NCBI GenBank assembly: GCA_023412195.1
Contig: JAEYNZ010000032.1
Coordinates: forward strand, 1-21,856
Direction: 5' to 3'
Source of the DNA: Bacteroidota bacterium
GTDB taxonomy: Bacteria > Bacteroidota > Bacteroidia > Bacteroidales > Prolixibacteraceae
Length of the DNA stretch: 21,856 nucleotides
Shown piece after piece: positions 1 to 7,431 of the stretch. The notes beneath the pieces were generated by a model. That model saw only the letters and a list, made by a program, of their open reading frames with translations. It ran no database searches and had not been told where the DNA came from. Position numbers and translations under genes: made by a program. Each line of letters begins with the position of its first letter. The first letter of the stretch is position 1.

Positions 1-9
1 CGTTTTCAT

Positions 10-141
10 GCTAATTAATATTAAATTAAACATTAATAATTATTGAGCTTCGAGCTCGTCATTAGTATACGGTGGCGGACTTGATTTTTATTCGTGCGTG
101 TGTAAATAATTTTTATGTAAGTTTGAAGTAATATTGAGAAC
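10..141. promoter_or_regulatory. Upstream region of the cassette A sigma gene; possible divergent intergenic region
   Basis: This AT-rich stretch precedes the cassette A sigma gene. A match to the Bacteroidota primary-sigma -7 box (TAnnTTTG) reads TAAGTTTG at 118-125. No clean -33 TTTG is visible; TTCG at 91-94 is one base off. That would put transcription start near 132, about 10 bases before the GTG start at 142. A short inverted repeat, GAGCT-TCG-AGCTC, lies at 45-57. On the minus strand an ATG AAA ACG opens at position 9 and runs off the window, so the region may be divergent, but three codons cannot establish a gene. The promoter call is a motif match, not proof. Confidence 0.3.
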
Positions 142-714
142 GTGGAACACAGCTTTCTTTGGGAGGAAATAAAACGTGGTGATAAAGCCGCTTTCAAGAA
201 ATTGCACGAAAGGTTATTTCACCAAATGTATTTATATGCCCGGCACTCTGTGACTCACGCCGAAGCCGAGGAAATTGTAGATGATTGCTTTATCAAGCTT
301 TGGGAATATCGATGGAAAATTGATGTGCATACATCATTAAAACATTATTTATTCCTCATGCTTCATAATGCGATCATTGATCACATTCGCAAAAATAAAA
401 TAACAACGGAACCTTTGGTAATAGATATTCCAATGCCCGCGAATGAAAAATATTTTGATGAGCAAAAACAATATGCTACTTTATATAAAGCACTCAAAAA
501 ACTTCCCGATCAATGCAGAAAAATACTAGAAATGGCAATTTATGATTCCAAAACATACAATGAAATAGCAGAAGAGCTTAACATTTCAAAAAATACTGTT
601 AAAACCCAGATGGGAAGAGCTTATAAATTTTTAAAAGAAAAGCTTGATCCGAGAGAATTCAACTTGTTTATTATGCTAATAAGAAGTAATTATAAATTAA
701 AAAGCTGCAGGTAA
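142..714 (+). CDS. ECF RNA polymerase sigma factor, FecI-like (Bacteroidota type)
   Basis: A 190-residue sigma-70 family protein, the usual length for an extracytoplasmic-function sigma factor. Region 2 (about residues 7-80) carries the KRGDKAAFKKL helix and the acidic EAEEIVDDCFIKLWE segment that contacts core polymerase and the -10 element. Region 4 (about 108-168) ends in a helix-turn-helix, YNEIAEELNISKNTVKTQMG, for -35 recognition. There is no region 1.1 or 3. The start is GTG at 142: an in-frame TGA at 124-126 excludes longer forms, and no ATG lies near. It heads cassette A, and FecR follows after a long 299-base gap, so the two may not be tightly co-translated. By analogy with FecI and Bacteroides PUL sigma factors, it probably drives the downstream susC operon once its anti-sigma is signalled. 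It is AT-rich (about 27-30% GC in two sampled lines). Confidence 0.93.
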   Translation: MEHSFLWEEIKRGDKAAFKKLHERLFHQMYLYARHSVTHAEAEEIVDDCFIKLWEYRWKIDVHTSLKHYLFLMLHNAIIDHIRKNKITTEPLVIDIPMPANEKYFDEQKQYATLYKALKKLPDQCRKILEMAIYDSKTYNEIAEELNISKNTVKTQMGRAYKFLKEKLDPREFNLFIMLIRSNYKLKSCR

Positions 715-1013
715 CATTTTGTATTTCTTTCCATTTCATTATTTAGCAAATCAGAATAACTATTTTATTTTTCCTTCTCCTTTGTATGATTGCACCTCCG
801 TTATATTCTTTTTTACTTAAATATTTAACAAAACAGAACTGTAATTTTTCTGGTTATCCTAAAAAAAATAATAATTCTTGTCACCCTGCTTTTAAAAAAA
901 ATCGTCATTATAGTTGAACACAATCGTAACATGCGATACTGGTAGGTTCATAGTTTATTAGTTTGAAATTAAAAGAACGGCTTCAGGAATGGGTCGTTCT
1001 TTAACCTGTAAAA
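715..1013 (+). other. Gene-free sigma-FecR spacer with two small hairpins
   Basis: No credible ORF is seen in these 299 AT-rich bases. Two foldable segments stand out near the FecR end. The first is a nested structure: outer arms TGAAC (915-919) and GTTCA (946-950), inner arms ATCG (923-926) and CGAT (934-937). The second is an 8-bp hairpin, AAAGAACG (972-979) with CGTTCTTT (995-1002), ending only 11 bases before the FecR ATG. Between them TTAGTTTG at 958-965 is one base off the TAnnTTTG promoter box. The segment could hold a separate promoter or leader for fecR, or a weak terminator after the sigma gene. The cassette B equivalent is only 96 bases. Confidence 0.4.
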
Positions 1014-2018
1014 ATGAGCGAAAACAAAACACATCAAATATGGGAACTGTCAGCTGCGAAAATTCATGGCGAAACAACCGATGCAGAAGACCAGGCACTT
1101 AATGAGTTGCTTCAGCAGCCTGAAAATCAAGAAATATATAGTCAGATAGAAAAATTGCACCAGGAGTTGCCAAATACATATTCCCTTGAGAATACTTCTG
1201 CAACTTCTTCATGGCTGAGGATTGCACATCATTTGCGCCAAAAACAAATACGCCGGTTATTAAGTATTTCAAAATATGCAGCAATTGTTATTCTTGCATT
1301 GAGTGCCGGAGTACTTCTAAGAAGCAGCATGGACGGTATATGGCAAGAGCCTGTTTATTATTCTGAGATTCTTGCCCCCGCGGGACAAATGTCAGAAATT
1401 ACTCTTTTTGACGGAACTCATGTCTGGCTGAATTCAGGAACCTCTATAAAACTCTCCCAACGGTTCGGAAAGAAGGACAGAAAAATAGAACTGGAAGGTG
1501 AAGCCTTCTTTACTGTAGAACATGGTGAAATCCCTTTTATTGTGCATATGAAGAACCACGAAGTGGAAGTGTTGGGCACCTCCTTTGCTGCTGTGTCATA
1601 TCCTGATGAAACCTTTAGCCAGGTGACCCTTGTAGAGGGAAAAGTACAAATAAATAATGCAGCAGGACGGACAATCCGGCACCTCGAACCCAATCAGCAG
1701 ATTCACATCCCTGACAACGCAAACGATAAAATTTTTGTAAGGGAAGTCAGCACCCTTTTTTACAAAAGCTGGATCAGTGGACAGATCAAATTTGACGAGG
1801 AACGGCTGGCTGATGTTGCCAGGAGACTGGAAAGATGGTACAATGTGGAAATCAGGTTTGATAATGAAGATACAGGTAATTTAAGGTTTACCGGCACCGT
1901 ACTGAAAAACAAACCAATCGACCAGTCGATGAAGGCAATAAGCATGCTCTTACCCATAAAAACTAAATATGAAAGCAATCTTGATAAAAAAGATGTGATT
2001 ATAATCAGTAAAAAATAA
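1014..2018 (+). CDS. FecR-family anti-sigma factor (short form)
   Basis: A 334-residue inner-membrane regulator. Residues 1-84 form the cytoplasmic anti-sigma part expected to hold the sigma factor. One transmembrane helix lies at about 85-104 (YAAIVILALSAGVLL). The periplasmic FecR domain (about 118-215) has the family hallmarks APAGQMSEITLFDGTHVWLN, the IELEGEAFFTV strand and VEGKVQI. A C-terminal DUF4974-like domain (about 252-332) includes FDEERLADVARRLERWYNVEI. In the FecIRA model this end contacts the STN domain of the partner TonB-dependent transporter. It lies between the sigma gene and susC, as in regulated PULs. Compared with the cassette B protein it lacks about 60 residues between the membrane helix and the FecR domain, so the two anti-sigma factors are of different subtypes. 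The assignment is firm; the ligand is unknown. Confidence 0.93.
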   Translation: MSENKTHQIWELSAAKIHGETTDAEDQALNELLQQPENQEIYSQIEKLHQELPNTYSLENTSATSSWLRIAHHLRQKQIRRLLSISKYAAIVILALSAGVLLRSSMDGIWQEPVYYSEILAPAGQMSEITLFDGTHVWLNSGTSIKLSQRFGKKDRKIELEGEAFFTVEHGEIPFIVHMKNHEVEVLGTSFAAVSYPDETFSQVTLVEGKVQINNAAGRTIRHLEPNQQIHIPDNANDKIFVREVSTLFYKSWISGQIKFDEERLADVARRLERWYNVEIRFDNEDTGNLRFTGTVLKNKPIDQSMKAISMLLPIKTKYESNLDKKDVIIISKK

Positions 2019-2063
2019 ATGCCTATGTAAATAACGAACTAAAAAAAACTATATCAAGCAAAA

Positions 2064-2116
2064 CGGCGGATATGCGCCACATACCCACCGTAGTAAGATT
2101 AAAACTAAGTAATAAT
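2064..2116 (+). promoter_or_regulatory. susC leader of cassette A: hairpin plus AGTAATAAT box
   Basis: In the 117-base FecR-susC gap, CGGCGG (2064-2069) can pair with CCACCG (2085-2090) with one C-A mismatch, closing a loop that begins ATATGCGCCACAT. The hairpin ends 45 bases before the susC ATG. An AGTAATAAT box lies at 2108-2116, 19 bases before the ATG. Cassette B carries the same arrangement: hairpin 46 bases and identical box 18 bases before its susC ATG, with the shared GGAT(A/G)TGCG start of the loop segment. This conservation between otherwise diverged genes suggests a regulatory element, either an ECF-dependent promoter with its leader RNA or an RNA/antisense target. No exact promoter boxes are assigned. 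Confidence 0.5.
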
Positions 2117-2135
2117 CATTAACATTTACAAATTT

Positions 2136-5100
2136 ATGAAAGATTTGGTAAAAACTGCCGGAATGAACCGGCAATTGAATAAAATTCTGCTAACAATGAA
2201 ACTTACAACAGCACTTCTGATGTTCGGGTTGGTTAGCGTAACAGCTTCCACCTATTCTCAAAGCACCCGTCTTGACATCCAGATTAAAGACGGGACAATG
2301 GTGGATCTGATTCAACAGATCGAAAAAAACAGTGAATTCTTCTTTTATTATCAAAAGGAGGAATTGAAAGAATTGGATGCAATTACAATGGAAGTAAATA
2401 ATTCGACTATTATGGATATTCTGGATAGAGCGCTGGAAGGAACTTCTTTTAACTACAGTGTTCTTGACAGGTATATTATAGTACGAAAAAAGGGAGATTC
2501 CTTTGGAGAGGAAATGCTTTCATCAGCACGTGCTGCTGCTGTCGCACAGCAAAGATCTGTTTCCGGAACGGTTACGGATGCAGGAGGGCAGCCACTTCCG
2601 GGGGTAACAGTAATGATAAAGGGCACTACACAGGGTACAATTACTGATGCTGATGGAAATTTCACAGTCCCCAACGTTTCTGAAAATGCTACTTTGGTAT
2701 TTTCGTTTGTAGGTATGCGGATACAGGAGGTGGTAGTTGCAAACCAAACTACTATCAATGTAACAATGGAGGAAGACACAATTGGGTTGGATGAGGTTGT
2801 AGCTATTGGTTATGGTACAATGAAGAAGGCAGTTGTTACCGGTGCAACAGTTCACATAAGTGGTGAGAATGTAATGAAACAAAACCGGACTAATGTAATA
2901 AATGCTTTACAAGGGCAATTGCCGGGTGTGAATATCACTCAGAATTCAGGAATGCCAGGAGCAGGTTTTGACGTTGTAATCCGAGGTATGGGAACCATCA
3001 ATTCCTACAGTCCATTGTACGTGATTGACGGAGTTCCAGGAGGTAGCCTCTCCACCATTAATCCATCCGACATTCAATCAATAGATGTTTTAAAAGATGC
3101 TGCTTCTGCGGCAATTTATGGTTCACGTGCAGCAAACGGAGTTATTCTTGTTACTACGCGGCAGGGAATTCCAGGAAAAACCGAAATATCTTATGAAGGT
3201 TATATCGGTTTTCAAAATGTGCAAAAAAAACCACAATTGGCCAATGCATTACAATATATGGAACTAAATGATGAATCGCGAAGAGGCAGTGGCCTGACAC
3301 CATACAATTGGGAAGAAAGGATTCCTGCCCAATACCAGTCAATTATAAATGGAACATGGACTGGTACAAATTGGTTTGAAGAAATGGTAAATCCCAATGC
3401 ACCGGTTCAGAACCATGCCATTAATGCTTCAGGCGGCAACAATAGTTCCCGTTACACAATGGGAGCAAGTTATTCAAAACAGGAAGGTGTATTAGGTAAT
3501 CCTGTTCCACTGAAAGACGAAAGATATACAGTACGCGTTAACTCATCGCACGTTGCATTCAGGAAAGGTGATCTTGAAGTGTTACGGATCGGGGAAAACC
3601 TTTCATTCAGCTATAGGGAGAATCAAGGGATCGGTATTGGTGACCAATATTCCAACGATATCCGTAACGTACTGACAGTTACGCCATTGCTGCCGATGTA
3701 CAACAACCAGGGAGAAATGTATCTTGAAGCGGATAAAGTTGCCGACAAATGGAACCATTATGGCCCGGCTGGAAACCCCATTGCCACAATGGTTTATGTC
3801 CGTGGAAATAATCTAACACAGGCATTTAATCTGAGGTTCAATGCTTTTATGGAGATTCAGCCAGTCAGGAACCTGGTATACAAAAGCATGTTTGGGTATA
3901 ATTTCGGTTCAGGAGTCAATCGTTCTTATCAGCCAGACATTAATGTAGCTTCCGATATCCGGTTAATTGACAATGTAACACAAGGTGCAAATTTTCAGCA
4001 GGGCTGGACCTGGGAAAATACCGTAAGTTATTCAACAGTTTTTGACAGTAAGCATAATATGGATTTCCTGTTGGGAACTTCACTGGAGAAATCAGGAATA
4101 GGACAAACAATGAGTGCAAACAACCGTACTTCCTCGTTTCCCGGATTGTGGGATTATGCATGGCTGTCGAATACCGCGGCAACAACTGTTAATACAACGG
4201 TAAGTGGTGCTCCTTATGAATTGTTGATGATGCAATCATTCTTTGGTCGTATCAATTACAATTTCAGCGATAAATACCTGGCTACCTTAATTATGCGTGC
4301 TGACGGCTCATCTACTTTCGCCCGCGGAAACAGGTGGGGTTATTTTCCATCGGTATCAGCCGGATGGATTGTCAGTAATGAATCCTTTATGAGTTCAGCC
4401 TCATCAGCAATCCAGTATTTGAAAATCAGGGGAAGCTGGGGGCAAAACGGAAATAACCGTGTGAGCAACTTTCAATATGTAGGAACTTTTAACCAGAATA
4501 AACATTATTATTTTGGGGATACAAAAACCATCAGGACAACCGGTGCCTATAAAGATGTAATACCTAATCCTGACATTAAATGGGAAACCTCTGAACAATT
4601 GAATATTGGCCTTGATGCCCAGTTTTTGAACCGTCGGTTAGCTGTTGCACTTGACTGGTACAACAAGATGACAAAAGACTGGCTGGTGCGGGCACCGATA
4701 CTGGAATCGATTGGAACGGGTGCACCTTTTATCAATGGTGGCAATATCAAAAACACGGGCGTTGAACTGGGATTAAACTGGAATGACAACAAAAACAGGG
4801 ATTTCAGGTATAATGTGAATTTCAATGTTACTTATAATAAGAATGAAGTAACCCATATCGCCAATACCGAAGGAATCATTAATGGCGCTTCAGGTGTCCT
4901 GATGGCTACAACAGATCTTATTAACCGTGTCCAGGTTGGTTATCCCATAGGTTACTTTTATGGCTTTGAAACGGCAGGGATTTTCCAAACCCAGGAGGAA
5001 GTAGATGCAGCCCCGGCCAAATTAAGCAATGCACAACCCGGGGATGTCATTTTTGTTGACAGAAATAACGACAATCAAATAGACAACGAGGATAAGACCA

Positions 5101-5606
5101 TGATAGGAAATCCGAATCCGGATTTTATTACAGGATTAGGCTTTAATGCTTCTTATAAGGGATTTAGTTTTGGGGTCACTACTACCGGGGCGTTTGGCCA
5201 TCAAATTATAAAGACATACCGCCGGTGGGCAGACCGTCCGGAAGAGAACTTTACCCTTGACGCCTATGACCGCTGGACGGGACCCGGCTCAACGAACCGT
5301 GTACCAAGGTTGACTTTTAATCCTCATCCCAACCGTAATTACATTTCTGATTTATATATTGAAAATGCAGATTATATAAAAATTCAGAATATCACATTGG
5401 GATATGATTTCGCACGATTAATGCCTGCGGGGAGATTCTCCCAAATGCAAGTGTACATGTCGGCACAGAATTTTTTCACCCTAACCGGATACTCAGGTTT
5501 GGATCCTGAAGTCGGTTACGGCCAAACAAGCTGGGCCTCAGGAATAGATATTGGATATTATCCGAGTGCAAAGACTTTTCTAATCGGACTTAATGTTAAA
5601 TTTTAA
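2136..5606 (+). CDS. SusC/RagA-type TonB-dependent outer-membrane transporter with STN signalling domain
   Basis: A 1156-residue outer-membrane importer. Order of parts: a long signal peptide (about 1-42, ending ASTYSQS); an STN domain (about 45-118, with IQIKDGTMVDLIQQIEKNSE and YIIVRKK) that would signal to FecR; a carboxypeptidase-regulatory-like beta-sandwich (about 140-212, SVSGTVTDAGGQPLPGVTV); the conserved segment DEVVAIGYGTMKK (219-231); the plug (about 230-344, with LYVIDGVPGG and SIDVLKDAASAAIYGSRAANG); and a 22-stranded-type barrel ending in aromatic LIGLNVKF. The energy source would be TonB/ExbBD. SusD follows after 2 bases, so the two are translationally linked and should form the SusCD pedal-bin complex. 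The STN domain together with the upstream sigma/FecR pair points to substrate-responsive autoregulation. The substrate cannot be read from the sequence; the downstream phosphatase and glycosidase suggest a phosphorylated, aminosugar-type glycan. Confidence 0.95.
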   Translation: MKDLVKTAGMNRQLNKILLTMKLTTALLMFGLVSVTASTYSQSTRLDIQIKDGTMVDLIQQIEKNSEFFFYYQKEELKELDAITMEVNNSTIMDILDRALEGTSFNYSVLDRYIIVRKKGDSFGEEMLSSARAAAVAQQRSVSGTVTDAGGQPLPGVTVMIKGTTQGTITDADGNFTVPNVSENATLVFSFVGMRIQEVVVANQTTINVTMEEDTIGLDEVVAIGYGTMKKAVVTGATVHISGENVMKQNRTNVINALQGQLPGVNITQNSGMPGAGFDVVIRGMGTINSYSPLYVIDGVPGGSLSTINPSDIQSIDVLKDAASAAIYGSRAANGVILVTTRQGIPGKTEISYEGYIGFQNVQKKPQLANALQYMELNDESRRGSGLTPYNWEERIPAQYQSIINGTWTGTNWFEEMVNPNAPVQNHAINASGGNNSSRYTMGASYSKQEGVLGNPVPLKDERYTVRVNSSHVAFRKGDLEVLRIGENLSFSYRENQGIGIGDQYSNDIRNVLTVTPLLPMYNNQGEMYLEADKVADKWNHYGPAGNPIATMVYVRGNNLTQAFNLRFNAFMEIQPVRNLVYKSMFGYNFGSGVNRSYQPDINVASDIRLIDNVTQGANFQQGWTWENTVSYSTVFDSKHNMDFLLGTSLEKSGIGQTMSANNRTSSFPGLWDYAWLSNTAATTVNTTVSGAPYELLMMQSFFGRINYNFSDKYLATLIMRADGSSTFARGNRWGYFPSVSAGWIVSNESFMSSASSAIQYLKIRGSWGQNGNNRVSNFQYVGTFNQNKHYYFGDTKTIRTTGAYKDVIPNPDIKWETSEQLNIGLDAQFLNRRLAVALDWYNKMTKDWLVRAPILESIGTGAPFINGGNIKNTGVELGLNWNDNKNRDFRYNVNFNVTYNKNEVTHIANTEGIINGASGVLMATTDLINRVQVGYPIGYFYGFETAGIFQTQEEVDAAPAKLSNAQPGDVIFVDRNNDNQIDNEDKTMIGNPNPDFITGLGFNASYKGFSFGVTTTGAFGHQIIKTYRRWADRPEENFTLDAYDRWTGPGSTNRVPRLTFNPHPNRNYISDLYIENADYIKIQNITLGYDFARLMPAGRFSQMQVYMSAQNFFTLTGYSGLDPEVGYGQTSWASGIDIGYYPSAKTFLIGLNVKF

Positions 5607-5608
5607 TT

Positions 5609-7294
5609 ATGCAAGATATGAAAAAGATTATATTATCAATAGTAATGGGTCTTGTATTTCTTGGTTGTGAGGATTTTATGGATACTAAAAATTTCACTAA
5701 ACAGGATGATAACAGTTTCCCTTTGACTGTTGAGGAGGCAAACCAACTCATTGTAGGTGTTTACAATACTCTCAACGAAGAAATATACGATTACGGAAGA
5801 GCATCTTTTTTCTTTAACGAATTGGCTTCCGACGAACGCTTCGGAGGTGGTGGAACAGATAATTTTAACTGGCAGGCTATAAGTAAATTATTGAATTTTG
5901 GCCCTGATTTAACGCTTGGTTATTGGCAAAACCGTTATCAGGGAATATTCCGGGCAAATGTGGCACTTGAGAAATTCGGCAATATCCCCTGGGCAAATGA
6001 CAGGCAGAAAAATACTGCCTACGGTGAGGTTCATTTCTTTCGCGGATATTATTATTTCACATTGGTTCAGTTTTTCGAAAACGTACCATTGGTAACCGAA
6101 TCTCTCTCTGGTAATGAGCCCCAGGCTGCTGTAGATGATGTTTATGCCCAGGCTGCTTCCGATTTGAAGAATGCCATTGAACTTTTACCAGGCGACCCTT
6201 ACAATACATTTGAAAAAGGGCGGATTACAAAATGGGCAGCTCAGGCTATTATGGCCCGAATGTTTCTTTTTTATACGGGCTTTTACAATAAAAACGAAAT
6301 GCCGGTAGCTGGTGGTGGAACCATAACAAAGGCCCAGGTCATTTCATGGCTTGAAGATTGTATCACAAACAGTGGACACGACCTGGTTTCCGATTACAGG
6401 AATCTTTGGCCTTATACAAACCAATTTACTGTAGAACATTATCACTACACCCAGGGTCAGGGTCTGAGATGGGCAGGTGAAAGCAATAAAGAAGTTGTTT
6501 TTGCTACAAAATGTGCAAATGGTTCAAGTTTCAGAAATGGATTATGCCTTGCATTTACAGTGCGTCGCCCCCATGGAGAGACTTATTTCCCCTTTCCGTT
6601 TACCCGGGGTTATGGAGGTGGCCCTATCAATCCAGTCATGGTTGAACAATGGAAACAGCTTGAGCCAACCGATATGCGCCTTTTGGCCTCAATTTGGCAT
6701 GCTGATGAATATCCCGACCAATATCAGTGGGGTGGCGATAATCAGGCCGAAGAAACTGGATTTTGGCAAAAAAAATACATGGGTATAGCTGCCAGAACAG
6801 CAGAAGGTGTTTATCAACACTCATATAATGTTCCCATGTATGGGTTATCAGTTTCCTCCGCAACTTCTACCGGAGCATTTACCCAGGATTTGGTGCATAT
6901 ACGTTTTGCTGATGTTCTGTTAATGCATTCAGAGCTGACAGAAACCAGTGATGGCATAAACAGAGTGCGTAGCCGTGCCGGATTAGACCCGGTAGGTTAC
7001 TCTTTAAATGCACTTAAACAGGAACGCCGTTTCGAGCTTTGCTTTGAAAATACCCGCTTCAACGATATCCGGAGATGGGGTGATGCCGAAGCTCTTCTAG
7101 AAGCACAACTTGGCATTCCTGTCAAAACTACCAATTTAGACTCAGAAATAACCCATCAAATTGGATTTGGTGCCCGATACCGTGCAACCCGGGGTTTCTG
7201 GCCTATACCTCAATCCCAGATTTTACTGTCAAACAACGTTTTAAAACAAAATGACGGATGGGGTACTTCTGATGTAGAATTTACAGGTTTGTAG
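5609..7294 (+). CDS. SusD/RagB-type surface glycan-binding lipoprotein
   Basis: A 561-residue lipoprotein that caps its SusC partner and captures substrate at the cell surface. The N-terminus has a short lipoprotein signal ending LGC, with Cys20 as the lipidation site, followed directly by acidic EDFMD, consistent with the acid-rich signal for surface export in this phylum. A second in-frame Met at residue 4 (5618) is an equally good start. SusD hallmarks: the TPR-like helices around RYQGIFRANVALEKFGN (about 109-125) and FFRGYYYFTLVQFFENVPLV (about 144-163), and the C-terminal ERRFELCFENTRFNDIRRWG and FWPIPQSQILLSNN. It overlaps nothing and is only 2 bases from susC. A strong hairpin follows the stop, so the cassette A phosphatase and glycosidase may be transcribed at a lower level than susCD. 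Confidence 0.95.
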   Translation: MQDMKKIILSIVMGLVFLGCEDFMDTKNFTKQDDNSFPLTVEEANQLIVGVYNTLNEEIYDYGRASFFFNELASDERFGGGGTDNFNWQAISKLLNFGPDLTLGYWQNRYQGIFRANVALEKFGNIPWANDRQKNTAYGEVHFFRGYYYFTLVQFFENVPLVTESLSGNEPQAAVDDVYAQAASDLKNAIELLPGDPYNTFEKGRITKWAAQAIMARMFLFYTGFYNKNEMPVAGGGTITKAQVISWLEDCITNSGHDLVSDYRNLWPYTNQFTVEHYHYTQGQGLRWAGESNKEVVFATKCANGSSFRNGLCLAFTVRRPHGETYFPFPFTRGYGGGPINPVMVEQWKQLEPTDMRLLASIWHADEYPDQYQWGGDNQAEETGFWQKKYMGIAARTAEGVYQHSYNVPMYGLSVSSATSTGAFTQDLVHIRFADVLLMHSELTETSDGINRVRSRAGLDPVGYSLNALKQERRFELCFENTRFNDIRRWGDAEALLEAQLGIPVKTTNLDSEITHQIGFGARYRATRGFWPIPQSQILLSNNVLKQNDGWGTSDVEFTGL

Positions 7295-7318
7295 TGATTA
7301 ATAGGTTTTTTTAATTAA

Positions 7319-7354
7319 GTGGTAGTATAAAAATATTTCTTTTTATACTACCAC
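7319..7354 (+). terminator. Perfect 15-bp hairpin between susD and phosphatase (terminator or attenuator)
   Basis: GTGGTAGTATAAAAA (7319-7333) is the exact reverse complement of TTTTTATACTACCAC (7340-7354), with a 6-base loop. It is followed by A and four T's, a weak U-tract, so termination is probably partial. It lies 24 bases after the susD stop and 77 bases before the phosphatase ATG. It would allow high susCD expression with reduced read-through into the enzyme genes. It could also act as a 3' RNA-stability element after processing. Confidence 0.65.
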
Positions 7355-7431
7355 ATTTTGAAAGGATTGCCTGACAGCAATATCACAATTATTTTATTTT
7401 CAATAAATTATATCAAATTTATCTTTCTGTT

